From assembly GCA_903862885.1 (NCBI GenBank), contig CAIOZU010000017.1:1-64000 (forward strand): 64,000 nt of DNA. The letters run 5' to 3'. Of the stretch, positions 44,974-53,158 are shown piece after piece. Position numbers and translations under genes: made by a program. Every line of letters begins with the position of its first letter. Position 1 is the stretch's first letter. A model generated the notes under the pieces. The model was not told where the DNA came from. It worked only from the letters and a program-made list of their open reading frames with translations, and made no database searches. Origin of the DNA: an uncultured Pseudomonadota bacterium. GTDB taxonomy: Bacteria; Pseudomonadota; Gammaproteobacteria; Steroidobacterales; Steroidobacteraceae.

Positions 44974-47118
44974 TCAAAACTTCCCGTAATAACCTTCTTT
45001 TAACGCATCAAACAGGTTAGCGGCACTGTGCTGCTCGCCATCGTATTCAATCGTTTCATCACCACGCACCGTGACCTCACTGCCATCATCGAGCGTGAAC
45101 ACATAGCTGGTATTTTTGAGATCCTCTTCCTTAACCAACACGCCTTGAAATGCTTCCGGATTAAAGCGGAATGTCGTGCAGCCTTTCAGGCCCTGCTCAT
45201 AGGCGTACAGATAGATGTTCTTAAAGTCTTCGTACTTAAAATCCGTTGGTACATTGGCGGTCTTCGAGATGCTCGAGTCAACCCACTTCTGCGCCGCCGC
45301 CTGAATATCCACATGCTGCTCAGGGCTCACTGAGTCGGATGTAATGAAGTAATCAGGCAATGCTTCATCTGCCTTAACACTGCCAGGCATCGCTTGCGGA
45401 TTGATCAGCTCGCGGTAAGCCAATAGTTCGTAGGAATACACATCGATGCGCTCCTTGGTTTTGCGACCCTCACGAATAACATTCCTGAAATAGTGATGCG
45501 CAAAAGACGGTTCAATGCCATTGGATGCGTTGTTAGCTAATGACAGCGAGATGGTGCCGGTTGGGGCAATCGAGCTGTGATGAGTAAAGCGCGCTCCAGT
45601 GGTCGCTAACTGCTCAACCAATGCAGGCGCTACCTCGGCAATGCGCTGCATGTAACGACTGTAGCGCGCATGCAAAATTCGCCCCGGAACTTTTTGTCCG
45701 ATCTTCCAGCCATCCGCGGCCATTTGAGGACGAAGCCTGAGCATTTTGGCGGTAACCACGAATTCTTCATTCATGATCGGCGCAGGCCCCTTCTCGCGAG
45801 CCAACTCTAAGGCCGATTCCCAGCCGGCGATCGCCATTTCACGAGACACGTCTTCAGTGAACTTCACTGATGCAGGCGAACCGTATTTCATGCCCAGCAT
45901 CGTGATGCAAGAACCAAGACCGAGAAAACCCATGCCATGGCGGCGCTTGCTTAAAATCTCCTCGCGCTGCTTGGCCAACGGCAAGCCGTTAATTTCAACG
46001 ACATTGTCTAGCATGCGCGTGAAAACGCGAACGACCTCGCGATACTCTTCCCAGTCAAATACGGCATCTGCCGTAAAAGGCTTGCTGACGAATCGAGTGA
46101 GATTCACGGAGCCTAACAGGCAAGAACCATACGGAGGTAGCGGCTGTTCGCCACACGGATTAGTCGCGCGGATATTCTCGCACCACCAGTTGTTATTCAT
46201 TTCGTTGACACGATCGATCAACACAAAACCAGGCTCGGCAAAATCATAGGTCGATGCCATGATGACGTCCCACAGACGTCGCGCCGGAATGACCTTAGAG
46301 ACCATGCAGCACACCAAGCCGTCGTCCCGAGTCACGTAGCCTTCGGTGGCGGGCCAGTCTCTCCAAATGAACTTACTGGTATCAGTGAGATCAAGCTGCT
46401 CGCTTTCCAATTCGCGAATGGAAAGTGGAAATGACAACTTCCAAGATGCGTCCGCTTTAACGGCCTCAAGGAACGCATCAGTGATCAACAGTGACAGATT
46501 GAATTGACGCAGGCGTCCATTCTCACGCTTCGCGCGCACGAACTCCATCACATCCGGATGACCGATATCGAAGGTACCCATCTGCGCGCCACGACGACCC
46601 CCTGCGGAGGACACCGTAAAACACATCTTGTCGTAGATATCCATGAACGACAGTGGACCTGACGTGTAAGCACCCGCACCCGACACATACGCGCCACGTG
46701 GCCGCAACGTAGAAAATTCATAGCCGATGCCGCAGCCCGCTTTTAAGGTCAGACCCGCTTCATGGACTTTATTTAAAATGTCGTTCATCGAATCGAGCAC
46801 GGTGCCAGAGACCGTGCAGTTAATAGTCGAGGTCGCAGGCTTATGCTCTAGTGCACCCGCGTTCGAAGTGATGCGACCTGCTGGAATGGCGCCCTTACGA
46901 AGCGCCCACAAGAATCGCTCATGCCACTGCGCTCGCAGTGCGGGCGCTTCTACATCGGACAGCGCCACTGCAACGCGTCGATAGGTATCGTCCATCGACT
47001 GATCAACGGCCGTGCCATCTTTCGCAGTCAAACGGTACTTTTTGTCCCAAATATCGATGGATGCTTCTTGGAACGGAATTGCGTCGTCCTTAGGATCCAT
47101 TTTGTAAGCCGTACTCAT
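44974..47118 (-). CDS. nrdJa: Ribonucleotide reductase class II, catalytic subunit NrdJa
   Basis: Makes dNDP or dNTP using adenosylcobalamin, independent of oxygen. 714 residues: helical N-terminus, GCGIGYEFSTLRPRGAYVSGAG (about 126-147), catalytic NPCGEQPLPPYGSCLLGSVNL (about 322-342), and HHSSIAPTGTISLS (about 517-530). No ATP-cone is evident at the N-terminus. Reading frame is intact and the split from nrdJb lies at the same place as in Pseudomonas. No other RNR is seen in the window. Confidence 0.95.
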   Translation of the reverse strand: MSTAYKMDPKDDAIPFQEASIDIWDKKYRLTAKDGTAVDQSMDDTYRRVAVALSDVEAPALRAQWHERFLWALRKGAIPAGRITSNAGALEHKPATSTINCTVSGTVLDSMNDILNKVHEAGLTLKAGCGIGYEFSTLRPRGAYVSGAGAYTSGPLSFMDIYDKMCFTVSSAGGRRGAQMGTFDIGHPDVMEFVRAKRENGRLRQFNLSLLITDAFLEAVKADASWKLSFPLSIRELESEQLDLTDTSKFIWRDWPATEGYVTRDDGLVCCMVSKVIPARRLWDVIMASTYDFAEPGFVLIDRVNEMNNNWWCENIRATNPCGEQPLPPYGSCLLGSVNLTRFVSKPFTADAVFDWEEYREVVRVFTRMLDNVVEINGLPLAKQREEILSKRRHGMGFLGLGSCITMLGMKYGSPASVKFTEDVSREMAIAGWESALELAREKGPAPIMNEEFVVTAKMLRLRPQMAADGWKIGQKVPGRILHARYSRYMQRIAEVAPALVEQLATTGARFTHHSSIAPTGTISLSLANNASNGIEPSFAHHYFRNVIREGRKTKERIDVYSYELLAYRELINPQAMPGSVKADEALPDYFITSDSVSPEQHVDIQAAAQKWVDSSISKTANVPTDFKYEDFKNIYLYAYEQGLKGCTTFRFNPEAFQGVLVKEEDLKNTSYVFTLDDGSEVTVRGDETIEYDGEQHSAANLFDALKEGYYGKF

Positions 47119-47247
47119 CTGTCGTTATGCCCCTTGAAATGAGCTCGATTTTTATAATGTCTGCCGAAGCGCCCGCTGCCGCGTACCTTAAACCACGCCA
47201 ACCGCAGCACTTCTCCTAACAAATTCCTTTGCAACCGGATAGGCAAC

Positions 47248-47259
47248 ACAACATGTTGT
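47248..47259. promoter_or_regulatory. 12-bp palindrome in the nrdJ leader
   Basis: ACAACATGTTGT, perfect dyad, about 130 bp before the nrdJa start. ATGTTGTA of its right half recurs at 47432-47439. Might be an operator; resemblance to the NrdR box is only in the outer ACAA/TTGT. The protein is unknown. Confidence 0.3.
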
Positions 47260-47339
47260 ACCCGAGCCCCTAAGTTATTTTTAGCAGCCTCTCGAGTCAA
47301 GCCCAATGTTTGCACCCACCCAATCACGTAAAAAACGTT

Positions 47340-47356
47340 ATAAATCAGTGATTTAT
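47340..47356. promoter_or_regulatory. 17-bp palindrome over the nrdJ -10 element
   Basis: ATAAATCA-G-TGATTTAT, perfect two-fold symmetry with one central base. It overlaps all but one base of the proposed -10 (47352-47357), so a protein bound here would block RNA polymerase. Not an FNR site, whose half order is reversed. Confidence 0.45.
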
Positions 47357-47379
47357 ATGTTATTGCCTGACGAATTCAA
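47352..47379 (-). promoter_or_regulatory. Probable nrdJ promoter
   Basis: Minus strand: -35 TTGAAT (47379-47374), 16-nt spacer, -10 TATAAA (47357-47352). Leads to a leader of about 225 nt before nrdJa. Weaker alternative TTGACA at 47407-47402 has no -10 at the right distance. Confidence 0.5.
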
Positions 47380-47469
47380 GGCATGTCTTTTTGGCTTTTG
47401 ATGTCAAGCCCAATCGTTCAGGCCTCACCAGATGTTGTATCCACCCATTCAACCCTGCTTACTAACAAG

Positions 47470-47478
47470 TTATACACA
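47470..47478 (+). promoter_or_regulatory. DnaA-box-like sequence upstream of nrdJ
   Basis: TTATACACA matches the consensus TTATNCACA exactly. A second, one-mismatch copy (TCATCCACA) lies on the minus strand at 47569-47561. DnaA acts on the nrdAB promoter in E. coli, so a role in cell-cycle timing of nucleotide reduction is conceivable; the evidence is only the motif. Confidence 0.35.
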
Positions 47479-47634
47479 GGTTATTAAGGTTTGACAGGCG
47501 CTTGAACGCATGAGCTCGATCGCCGCGACCATTGAAAAGATAAAGACTCGACCTCAGCTCTGTGGATGAGCCACCTCGTGCGCCGCTCTTAACATAATCA
47601 GGTGCCCTGGCCACCCAGCAAGGCGTCTGTGGGC

Positions 47635-47663
47635 GGAACTTTTTTGATCTTTAAGGAGTCACT
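47635..47663 (+). promoter_or_regulatory. Sigma-E-like promoter of degP
   Basis: GGAACTT (47635-47641), the exact sigma-E/AlgU -35, with TCACT (47659-47663) 17 nt later where the -10 TCTGA or TCAAA is expected. DegP/MucD is a classical envelope-stress gene. The -10 agrees only partly, so the call leans on context. Confidence 0.45.
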
Positions 47664-47812
47664 ACCTTCAACCCACATTTGCTTCGCCGATGTTGAGCCG
47701 TACTCTACTCCACACCACTCATTCAACACTTATTCACCACTCACCACTCACCAACCAGTTATCGCGCACTGGCCGCGCGTTGAACCCTAGGCGACACACC
47801 ACAAGGTAAATC

Positions 47813-49219
47813 ATGCACCGTTCTTCTTACGTCAAAGCCCGCACCACACTCACCGCCACCACACTGTGTCTGCTGACACTGATCGGCACTGCCACACCCG
47901 TGTGGGCACAGCCTGCATCGGCAGAGGTGAACACGGCCTCCCTACCCTCACTCGCACCGATCGTTAAACGTGTGTCGCCTGCGGTCGTGAACGTCGCCAC
48001 TCGGGGCACCGTCACAGAACAACAACAGAGAAACCCGTTACTCGAGGACCCCTTCTTCAATCGCTTTTTTGATATGCCAGAACAAGGCCCGCGGCAGAAA
48101 CCCTTTCAAAGCGCAGGATCAGGCGTCGTCGTCGATGCCAAGGAAGGACTGATTTTAACCAACGCGCATGTTGTTGAGAATGCCAGCGAGATTACCGTCA
48201 CTACGTTAGATGGTCATGACTACAAGGCCACCGTCATCGGCGCTGACGCACCGTCCGATATTGCCGTGATCAAAGTCAAAGACGCCAAACTGACCGATGT
48301 CACGCTGGGCGACTCAAGCAAAGCGGAAGTCGGCGATTACGTTCTCGCTATCGGTAATCCATTTGGACTCCAGCATACCGTCACCTTCGGCATCGTCAGC
48401 GCGCTGGGACGGTCCGGCATCAATCCAGATGGTTATGAAGATTTTATCCAAACCGATGCTTCCATTAATCCTGGCAACTCTGGCGGCGCACTGGTGAACT
48501 TGCGTGGCGAACTGATCGGCATTAACTCAGCGATCTTGTCACGCTCCGGAGGCAACATTGGCATCGGCTTCGCCATCCCATCCAACATGGCCCGAACCGT
48601 GATGGATCAGCTAATTAAGTACGGCGAAGTAAAGCGCGGCGTCCTTGGCGTTAATATCGTGACCGTCACGCCTGATGTGGCTGAAAACCTCGGCAGCAAA
48701 GATCTACAAGGCGCCTTAGTCTCGCAAGTGGTCAATGGATCGGCTGCTGATAAAGCCGGAATTAAAGCGGGTGATGTAGTCACCGCCGTCAACGGCGGCC
48801 CCGTGAAGTCATCCGCCGAACTGCGAAATCGTATTGGCCTCATGCGGGTCGGCGAAAACGTTAACCTCACGTTATTCCGTGATGGCAAAGAAAAACATAT
48901 CACCGCGACTGTGCAAGGCAAGGCAGCCGGCAAAGACAGCAAGGAAAGCGAGGACGATGATAGCGCGGCACCTCTGCATCGTGCGCTGCGCGGCGCTGAT
49001 CTAGCGGATGCTCCGGGGGGAGCGGGCGTCATCGTTCGCTCGATTGAGGCCAATAGTCCCGCGAGCCAAAGCCCACTGAAACCGAACGATCTGATTACGT
49101 CGGTCAACCGCAAAACAGTCACCCATATGAAAGACTTCACGGCGGCCGCTAAGGATCAACCTTCCTTGCTGCTCAACGTCAAGCGAGGCGCCAACTCGTT
49201 GGTCATTGTTTTACGGTAA
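47813..49219 (+). CDS. degP: Periplasmic serine protease DegP/MucD
   Basis: Envelope quality-control protease-chaperone. Signal peptide ends PVWA-Q (about residue 32). Catalytic triad: His in TNAHVV (about 118), Asp in SDIAVI (about 149), Ser in NPGNSGGALVN (about 223). PDZ1 about 270-365, PDZ2 about 385-465. The region around 370-385 is a charged linker rich in Lys, Ser and Asp. 468 residues, close to Pseudomonas MucD. Sigma-E-like promoter 150 nt upstream. Confidence 0.96.
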   Translation: MHRSSYVKARTTLTATTLCLLTLIGTATPVWAQPASAEVNTASLPSLAPIVKRVSPAVVNVATRGTVTEQQQRNPLLEDPFFNRFFDMPEQGPRQKPFQSAGSGVVVDAKEGLILTNAHVVENASEITVTTLDGHDYKATVIGADAPSDIAVIKVKDAKLTDVTLGDSSKAEVGDYVLAIGNPFGLQHTVTFGIVSALGRSGINPDGYEDFIQTDASINPGNSGGALVNLRGELIGINSAILSRSGGNIGIGFAIPSNMARTVMDQLIKYGEVKRGVLGVNIVTVTPDVAENLGSKDLQGALVSQVVNGSAADKAGIKAGDVVTAVNGGPVKSSAELRNRIGLMRVGENVNLTLFRDGKEKHITATVQGKAAGKDSKESEDDDSAAPLHRALRGADLADAPGGAGVIVRSIEANSPASQSPLKPNDLITSVNRKTVTHMKDFTAAAKDQPSLLLNVKRGANSLVIVLR

Positions 49220-49226
49220 AGGATGT

Positions 49227-49252
49227 CTGCGTCCCTCCACCGAGGGACGCAG
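49227..49252 (+). other. Hairpin downstream of degP without T run
   Basis: Perfect 11-bp stem CTGCGTCCCTC / GAGGGACGCAG with CACC loop, beginning 7 nt after the degP stop. No T tract on either side, so it may stabilise the 3' end rather than terminate by itself. Confidence 0.6.
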
Positions 49253-49355
49253 GCCGCACGCCTAGGGATACGTCAGCAGGCGCTACCGCATAGTCGGTCA
49301 AAAAACTTTTGGCCTAGGCCTCTCGTGTGGGCGCTAACGGCGCTAGAATCCATCT

Positions 49356-50582
49356 ATGGAAATCTACTTAGTGGGCGGTGCGGTACGCGATGCCATGCTC
49401 GGGCGCACAGTCACCGAACGGGACTGGGTAGTCGTGGGCGCCCACCCCGACGACTTAGAATCGCAGGGCTATCAACGGGTCGGCCGGGAGTTCCCGGTGT
49501 TCTTGCACCCAAAAACCCACGAGGAATATGCGCTCGCTCGGCTAGAACGCAAAACACGCCCAGGCTATCGCGGCTTCGACACAGAGTTTTCGCCGAGTGT
49601 CACGCTCGAAGACGATCTCAAACGACGCGACCTCACCATTAATGCCATGGCTCAAGATGCCCACGGCACGCTCATTGATCCCTACGGCGGCGTGCGTGAC
49701 CTCAACAGCCGAATACTGCGCCATGTGTCCCCTGCCTTCGCCGAAGACCCGGTCCGCATTCTCAGGATCGCTCGGTTTGCAGCACGTTATGCGCCGCTTG
49801 GCTTCACCGTGGCACTCGAGACGCAACAGCTGATGCGCGCGATGGTTGATAGCGGTGAAGTCAACGCCCTGGTGGCCGAACGGGTGTGGGTCGAGACCGC
49901 TAAAGCACTGGCGGAACCGTCCCCACGGATGTTCTTCGAGGTATTAAGAGACTGCGGGGCCCTCGCTGTGATTTTTCCTGAGCTGGCACAGCTCGATGGC
50001 ATCCCTCAACCAGAACGTTGGCACCCGGAAATTGATACCGGCTTACACGTGCGCATGGTCTTGGATGCTGCTGCACAGTTGTCATCCTCCGCACGCGTGC
50101 GCTTTGCCGCCCTCACTCACGATTTGGGCAAGGGCACAACACCACCCGCAGAATGGCCAAAGCACGTGGGCCATGAAGCGCGCGGTGCTCTGCTGATTGA
50201 GCAGTTAGTCGATCGGCTGCGCATCCCAAACGACTATCGAGAGTTAGCCCTCTTAGTCGCGCGACATCATGGAGTGTGTCATCGCGCACTGGAGCTGCGA
50301 CCCGGCACGCTGCTCGAGTTACTAGAGCAGTGCGATGCGTTTCGACGGCCTGAACGGTTTGTTGAATTTCTGCTGGCTTGTGAGGCCGACATGCGGGGCC
50401 GTCTAGGATTTGAGGAGCGGCCCTACCCGCAAGCCACCCTTTGTCATGCAACACTCGCGGCAGCGCGAGCGGTTACCTTGTCTGATCAAGAACGCGCTGG
50501 CCTCGATGGCTTAGGCATTGGACATCTAATCAAGACGAAGCGCATTGCTGCGATTGCGACGATTACCACCGTCAGCATTTAG
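49356..50582 (+). CDS. cca: CCA-adding tRNA nucleotidyltransferase with HD domain
   Basis: Adds or repairs the 3'-CCA of tRNA. Class II nucleotidyltransferase: GGAVRDAMLGR (about 6-16), ERDWVVVG, RRDLTINAMA (about 90-99) and EDPVRILRIARFAARY. The C-terminal HD phosphohydrolase has LTHDLGKG (about 251-258), as in the multifunctional E. coli enzyme; 408 residues. TAGAAT (49344-49349) 6 nt before the ATG could give a leaderless mRNA; no ribosome site is visible. Confidence 0.95.
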   Translation: MEIYLVGGAVRDAMLGRTVTERDWVVVGAHPDDLESQGYQRVGREFPVFLHPKTHEEYALARLERKTRPGYRGFDTEFSPSVTLEDDLKRRDLTINAMAQDAHGTLIDPYGGVRDLNSRILRHVSPAFAEDPVRILRIARFAARYAPLGFTVALETQQLMRAMVDSGEVNALVAERVWVETAKALAEPSPRMFFEVLRDCGALAVIFPELAQLDGIPQPERWHPEIDTGLHVRMVLDAAAQLSSSARVRFAALTHDLGKGTTPPAEWPKHVGHEARGALLIEQLVDRLRIPNDYRELALLVARHHGVCHRALELRPGTLLELLEQCDAFRRPERFVEFLLACEADMRGRLGFEERPYPQATLCHATLAAARAVTLSDQERAGLDGLGIGHLIKTKRIAAIATITTVSI

Positions 50583-50586
50583 GGCG

Positions 50587-51798
50587 TCACAGCGTGTGAG
50601 TATCATCGCGCAGCGCAAAGCCCCGCAGCGACCGCTGCATGCCACGCGTCAAGCCTAAACATTTAAAACGCTCACCCATGTCCGTAGGCAGCACCAGACG
50701 CCGAGCTGCACGCACGCGATCTATTAAGTCATCAGGCGATGCCGTCTCACGAAAAGCAGTTAAATGCTTATCAAAATCATTCGCCAACAAAAAATGCGTC
50801 TGCGTCGTGAACCCAGCAATCTCTAAGCCTGCATCCAACGCCGCCTCCGCTACACGCGTGAAATCCACCCACGCGGTGAGATCCTGCAAGCCCACGCGAG
50901 TGAATGGATCATTGTGTTGTAGATGGCGGTAAAAACAGCTGAAGGTGCCGTCTTCTCGCGACGAATGGTAAAGCTCGCGGCGGCTACCGCCATAATCCAT
51001 TAAAAGCAAAGCCCCGAATGATAAGGGAGCGGCTATCGCGCCGAGCCACGCACCAAGGCCCGGACAGTATTCACTGGTGATGACTCTATCCGACGCAAGT
51101 TCTAATGCGGCAATGGTTGCTTGCGCATGTGCATCGGCGGGCTTTGCACACCAGACAAAGCCTGATCCCTCCATCGACACCCCCATCGCCTCCGAACCGG
51201 ACGCGCCCAACCTAAATCGGTCAATGGGTAAGGCATCTAACACTTCATTAGCAATAATGACGCCAGAAAATGACGCCTCTGGAATACGATCAAGCCATTC
51301 GATGGATGTGCCGAGCGCGCTGATCAGGGGTAATAAAAGGGTTTGCTGACGCGCCCTTAGATCGGGACTGGTTTCGAGAATACGGTAGCGTGTCGGCAAG
51401 CATCCTTGGCGCGCCAAGGCTTGCAATACCGCTTTAGCTAAAAGGCCCGTGCCCGCACCGACCTCTAAGATATCTCCAGTAGGGCATGCCGCCAGCACCT
51501 CGGCGCACTGGGTGGCTACGCAGTGACCAAAGACCGGGGACAGCTCGGGCGAGGTCACGAAATCGCCCCCCCGACCTAATTTATGGGCCCCCGCGGCGTA
51601 ATACCCAAGGCCTGGGGCATACAAGGCTAGAGCCATGTACTGGGAAAACGGAATCCAGCCCCCCGCCCGGGCAATGCGCGCTCGAATCAAGGCCACCAGT
51701 CTTGCCTCATGGAGACGCTCATCAGGCGACAAGGGGGGTAACTCGATGCTCATTTGAGTGACGACGTGCGCCTCCTGCGGCCACAAGGTATTCTGCAC
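50587..51798 (-). CDS. SAM-dependent methyltransferase, MidA/NDUFAF7 family
   Basis: COG1565-type arginine methyltransferase relative. PFSQYMALALYAPGLGYYAAGAHKLGRGGDFVTSPELSPVFG (about 50-91) and ILEVGAGTGLLAKAVL (about 110-125) are family hallmarks; SQLLMDYGGSRREL-like region (LLLMDYGG) and the C-terminal FKCLGLTRG follow. 403 residues from 51798, or 388 from ATG 51753 (MSIELPPLSP), which is the more family-like start. Divergent from the pteridine reductase with 2 nt between the outer starts. Confidence 0.9.
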   Translation of the reverse strand: MQNTLWPQEAHVVTQMSIELPPLSPDERLHEARLVALIRARIARAGGWIPFSQYMALALYAPGLGYYAAGAHKLGRGGDFVTSPELSPVFGHCVATQCAEVLAACPTGDILEVGAGTGLLAKAVLQALARQGCLPTRYRILETSPDLRARQQTLLLPLISALGTSIEWLDRIPEASFSGVIIANEVLDALPIDRFRLGASGSEAMGVSMEGSGFVWCAKPADAHAQATIAALELASDRVITSEYCPGLGAWLGAIAAPLSFGALLLMDYGGSRRELYHSSREDGTFSCFYRHLQHNDPFTRVGLQDLTAWVDFTRVAEAALDAGLEIAGFTTQTHFLLANDFDKHLTAFRETASPDDLIDRVRAARRLVLPTDMGERFKCLGLTRGMQRSLRGFALRDDTHTL

Positions 51799-51800
51799 CT

Positions 51801-52562
51801 ATGCATACTGAATCGCCTCAATCTCTGCGAGACCAGACTGTCCTAATCACAGGGGCCGCCCGCCGGCTCGGTGCGGTCATGGCGCGTCATCTACACGCCG
51901 CCGGCGCAAACCTCGTGATCCACCATCGGCAATCCGACCGCGAAGCCGGTCTCCTCGCGGCCGAACTGAACGCCTTACGCACCTCATCAGCGGTCACTGT
52001 AAGTGCCGACCTGCTAGACATCAGCTCATTTCCCGGGCTCATTCAGACCGCCCTCGATTCGTTTGGACGATTGGATGCGCTCATTAACAACGCCTCCACT
52101 TTCTATCCGACCCCGGTTGGGGAAATCACGCCCCGTGCATTTGATGACTTAATCGGCACCAACTTACGTGCGCCTCTCTTTTTAAGTCAAGCGGCGGCAC
52201 CCGAACTACGCAAGCGTCGTGGGCTTATTTTAAATTTAATTGATATCCATGCCTTTCGGCCATTAAAAAGTCATCCCACGTACTGCGCAGCCAAGGCCGG
52301 CTTAGTGATGCTGACCCAATCTCTCGCACGCGAACTAGGCCCAGACATTCGGGTGAATGGAATCGCGCCCGGCCCCGTGCTGTGGCCGGACGCTGCATTA
52401 GACCCCACTCAACAAGACAAAATCATTGACCGAACGGCGCTCAAGCGGATTGGCTCGCCACTCGATATTGCCAAAGCTGCACTGTTTTTCCTTGCCGATG
52501 CCCCGTACGTGACGGGGCAAATTTTACCCGTCGATGGTGGCCGCAGTATCAGCGGCTTTTGA
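51801..52562 (+). CDS. Pteridine reductase-like SDR
   Basis: Short-chain dehydrogenase, 253 residues. TGAARRLG (about 17-24) is the TGxxxRxG variant that marks pteridine reductases instead of the usual TGxxxGIG. NNASTFYPTP and YCAAKAG (catalytic Tyr and Lys, about 166-170) follow, and QILPVDGGRSI closes the fold. Likely reduces dihydropteridines or dihydromonapterin (FolM role). folB and folK lie within 3 kb on the other strand. Confidence 0.9.
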   Translation: MHTESPQSLRDQTVLITGAARRLGAVMARHLHAAGANLVIHHRQSDREAGLLAAELNALRTSSAVTVSADLLDISSFPGLIQTALDSFGRLDALINNASTFYPTPVGEITPRAFDDLIGTNLRAPLFLSQAAAPELRKRRGLILNLIDIHAFRPLKSHPTYCAAKAGLVMLTQSLARELGPDIRVNGIAPGPVLWPDAALDPTQQDKIIDRTALKRIGSPLDIAKAALFFLADAPYVTGQILPVDGGRSISGF

Positions 52563-52686
52563 GTTCACAGCCACGCAACCCAAAACGGCTGCCTTGATGG
52601 ATCTGCATGGTGCGAGTAGCACCCCAATGATTTAATAGGCGCGACCTGACTGCCCCAAAGATCGCTCGTCTGCGGTGCCACGGATG

Positions 52687-53109
52687 CTACAGGGCGTCCT
52701 CAGTGCCAGCGAGCTGGCGAATGAGTGCCGGCATAAAGAAGAGCGGCCACACCAGCAGGGCCAGATTCGCGATATACCAATAGGGATTTAAATCGCCAAG
52801 AATCGTCCAGTACGCGATGGCCATAGCGCCCGCCGCCATGGTGAAGGACAACGAGAGCATCGCCAGCGGACGCCAACGAGCAAGCCCGCGTCGCGCAGCG
52901 GAAACCGCATATAACCCTAAAATAGAAAATGCCAAATCAAGGGGAAGAAAGGACCAATTCCAGGCCACAACCTGCGCCTGATTATAGTCTGTGTACAGCC
53001 ATACCCTTGGAATAGGCAGCCACCCCAACTGTGCGAGCCCAGACAGTATCCAGTAGCAAAGCAGCAGCCAGTCCGTTATCAGCAGTGCCCACTTGAGAGA
53101 TCGTGTCAT
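52687..53109 (-). CDS. Four-helix membrane protein, possibly DUF5360
   Basis: 140 residues with four hydrophobic helices (about 8-28, 50-72, 80-104, 110-130). WNWSFLPLDLAFSILGLYAV and the loop YTDYNQAQ resemble the YvaD/DUF5360 group, but this is from memory and unverified. Function unknown. Downstream of the OYE gene by 49 nt on the same strand. Confidence 0.65.
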   Translation of the reverse strand: MTRSLKWALLITDWLLLCYWILSGLAQLGWLPIPRVWLYTDYNQAQVVAWNWSFLPLDLAFSILGLYAVSAARRGLARWRPLAMLSLSFTMAAGAMAIAYWTILGDLNPYWYIANLALLVWPLFFMPALIRQLAGTEDAL

Positions 53110-53158
53110 GGCGATGCCCGCGCTTTTTATATGACTAAATACTAACCGAATTTATTTA

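Larger units (their letters stand above)
47119..47812. other. Gene-free regulatory interval between nrdJa and degP
   Basis: 694 bp, the longest stretch without a gene. It holds the probable nrdJ promoter and palindromes (47248-47379), DnaA-like boxes (47470-47569), a sigma-E-like promoter (47635-47663) and a short tandem repeat CACCACT (47735-47752, 2.5 copies) before degP. No tRNA cloverleaf or B12-box was found. A 62-codon open frame at 47602-47790 lacks a ribosome site and is discounted. Confidence 0.6.

Noticed and set aside
44972-44976. nrdJa/nrdJb as a frameshift artefact of one gene
   Set aside because: The same split exists in Pseudomonas aeruginosa, and nrdJb begins with its own ATG one base after the nrdJa stop.
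47402-47407. TTGACA as the nrdJ -35
   Set aside because: No acceptable -10 lies 16-18 nt downstream on the minus strand; the promoter at 47379-47352 is better.
47119-47500. Cobalamin riboswitch or NrdR box pair upstream of nrdJ
   Set aside because: No B12-box is present, and the shared ATGTTGTA halves lie about 180 bp apart, not the close pair NrdR requires.
47735-47752. Short CACCACT repeats as a CRISPR remnant
   Set aside because: Only 2.5 direct copies of 7 bp with no spacers; no cas gene is in the window.
47602-47790. 62-codon frame between nrdJa and degP
   Set aside because: No ribosome site, low-complexity His/Thr/Pro composition, and overlap with the proposed degP promoter and leader.
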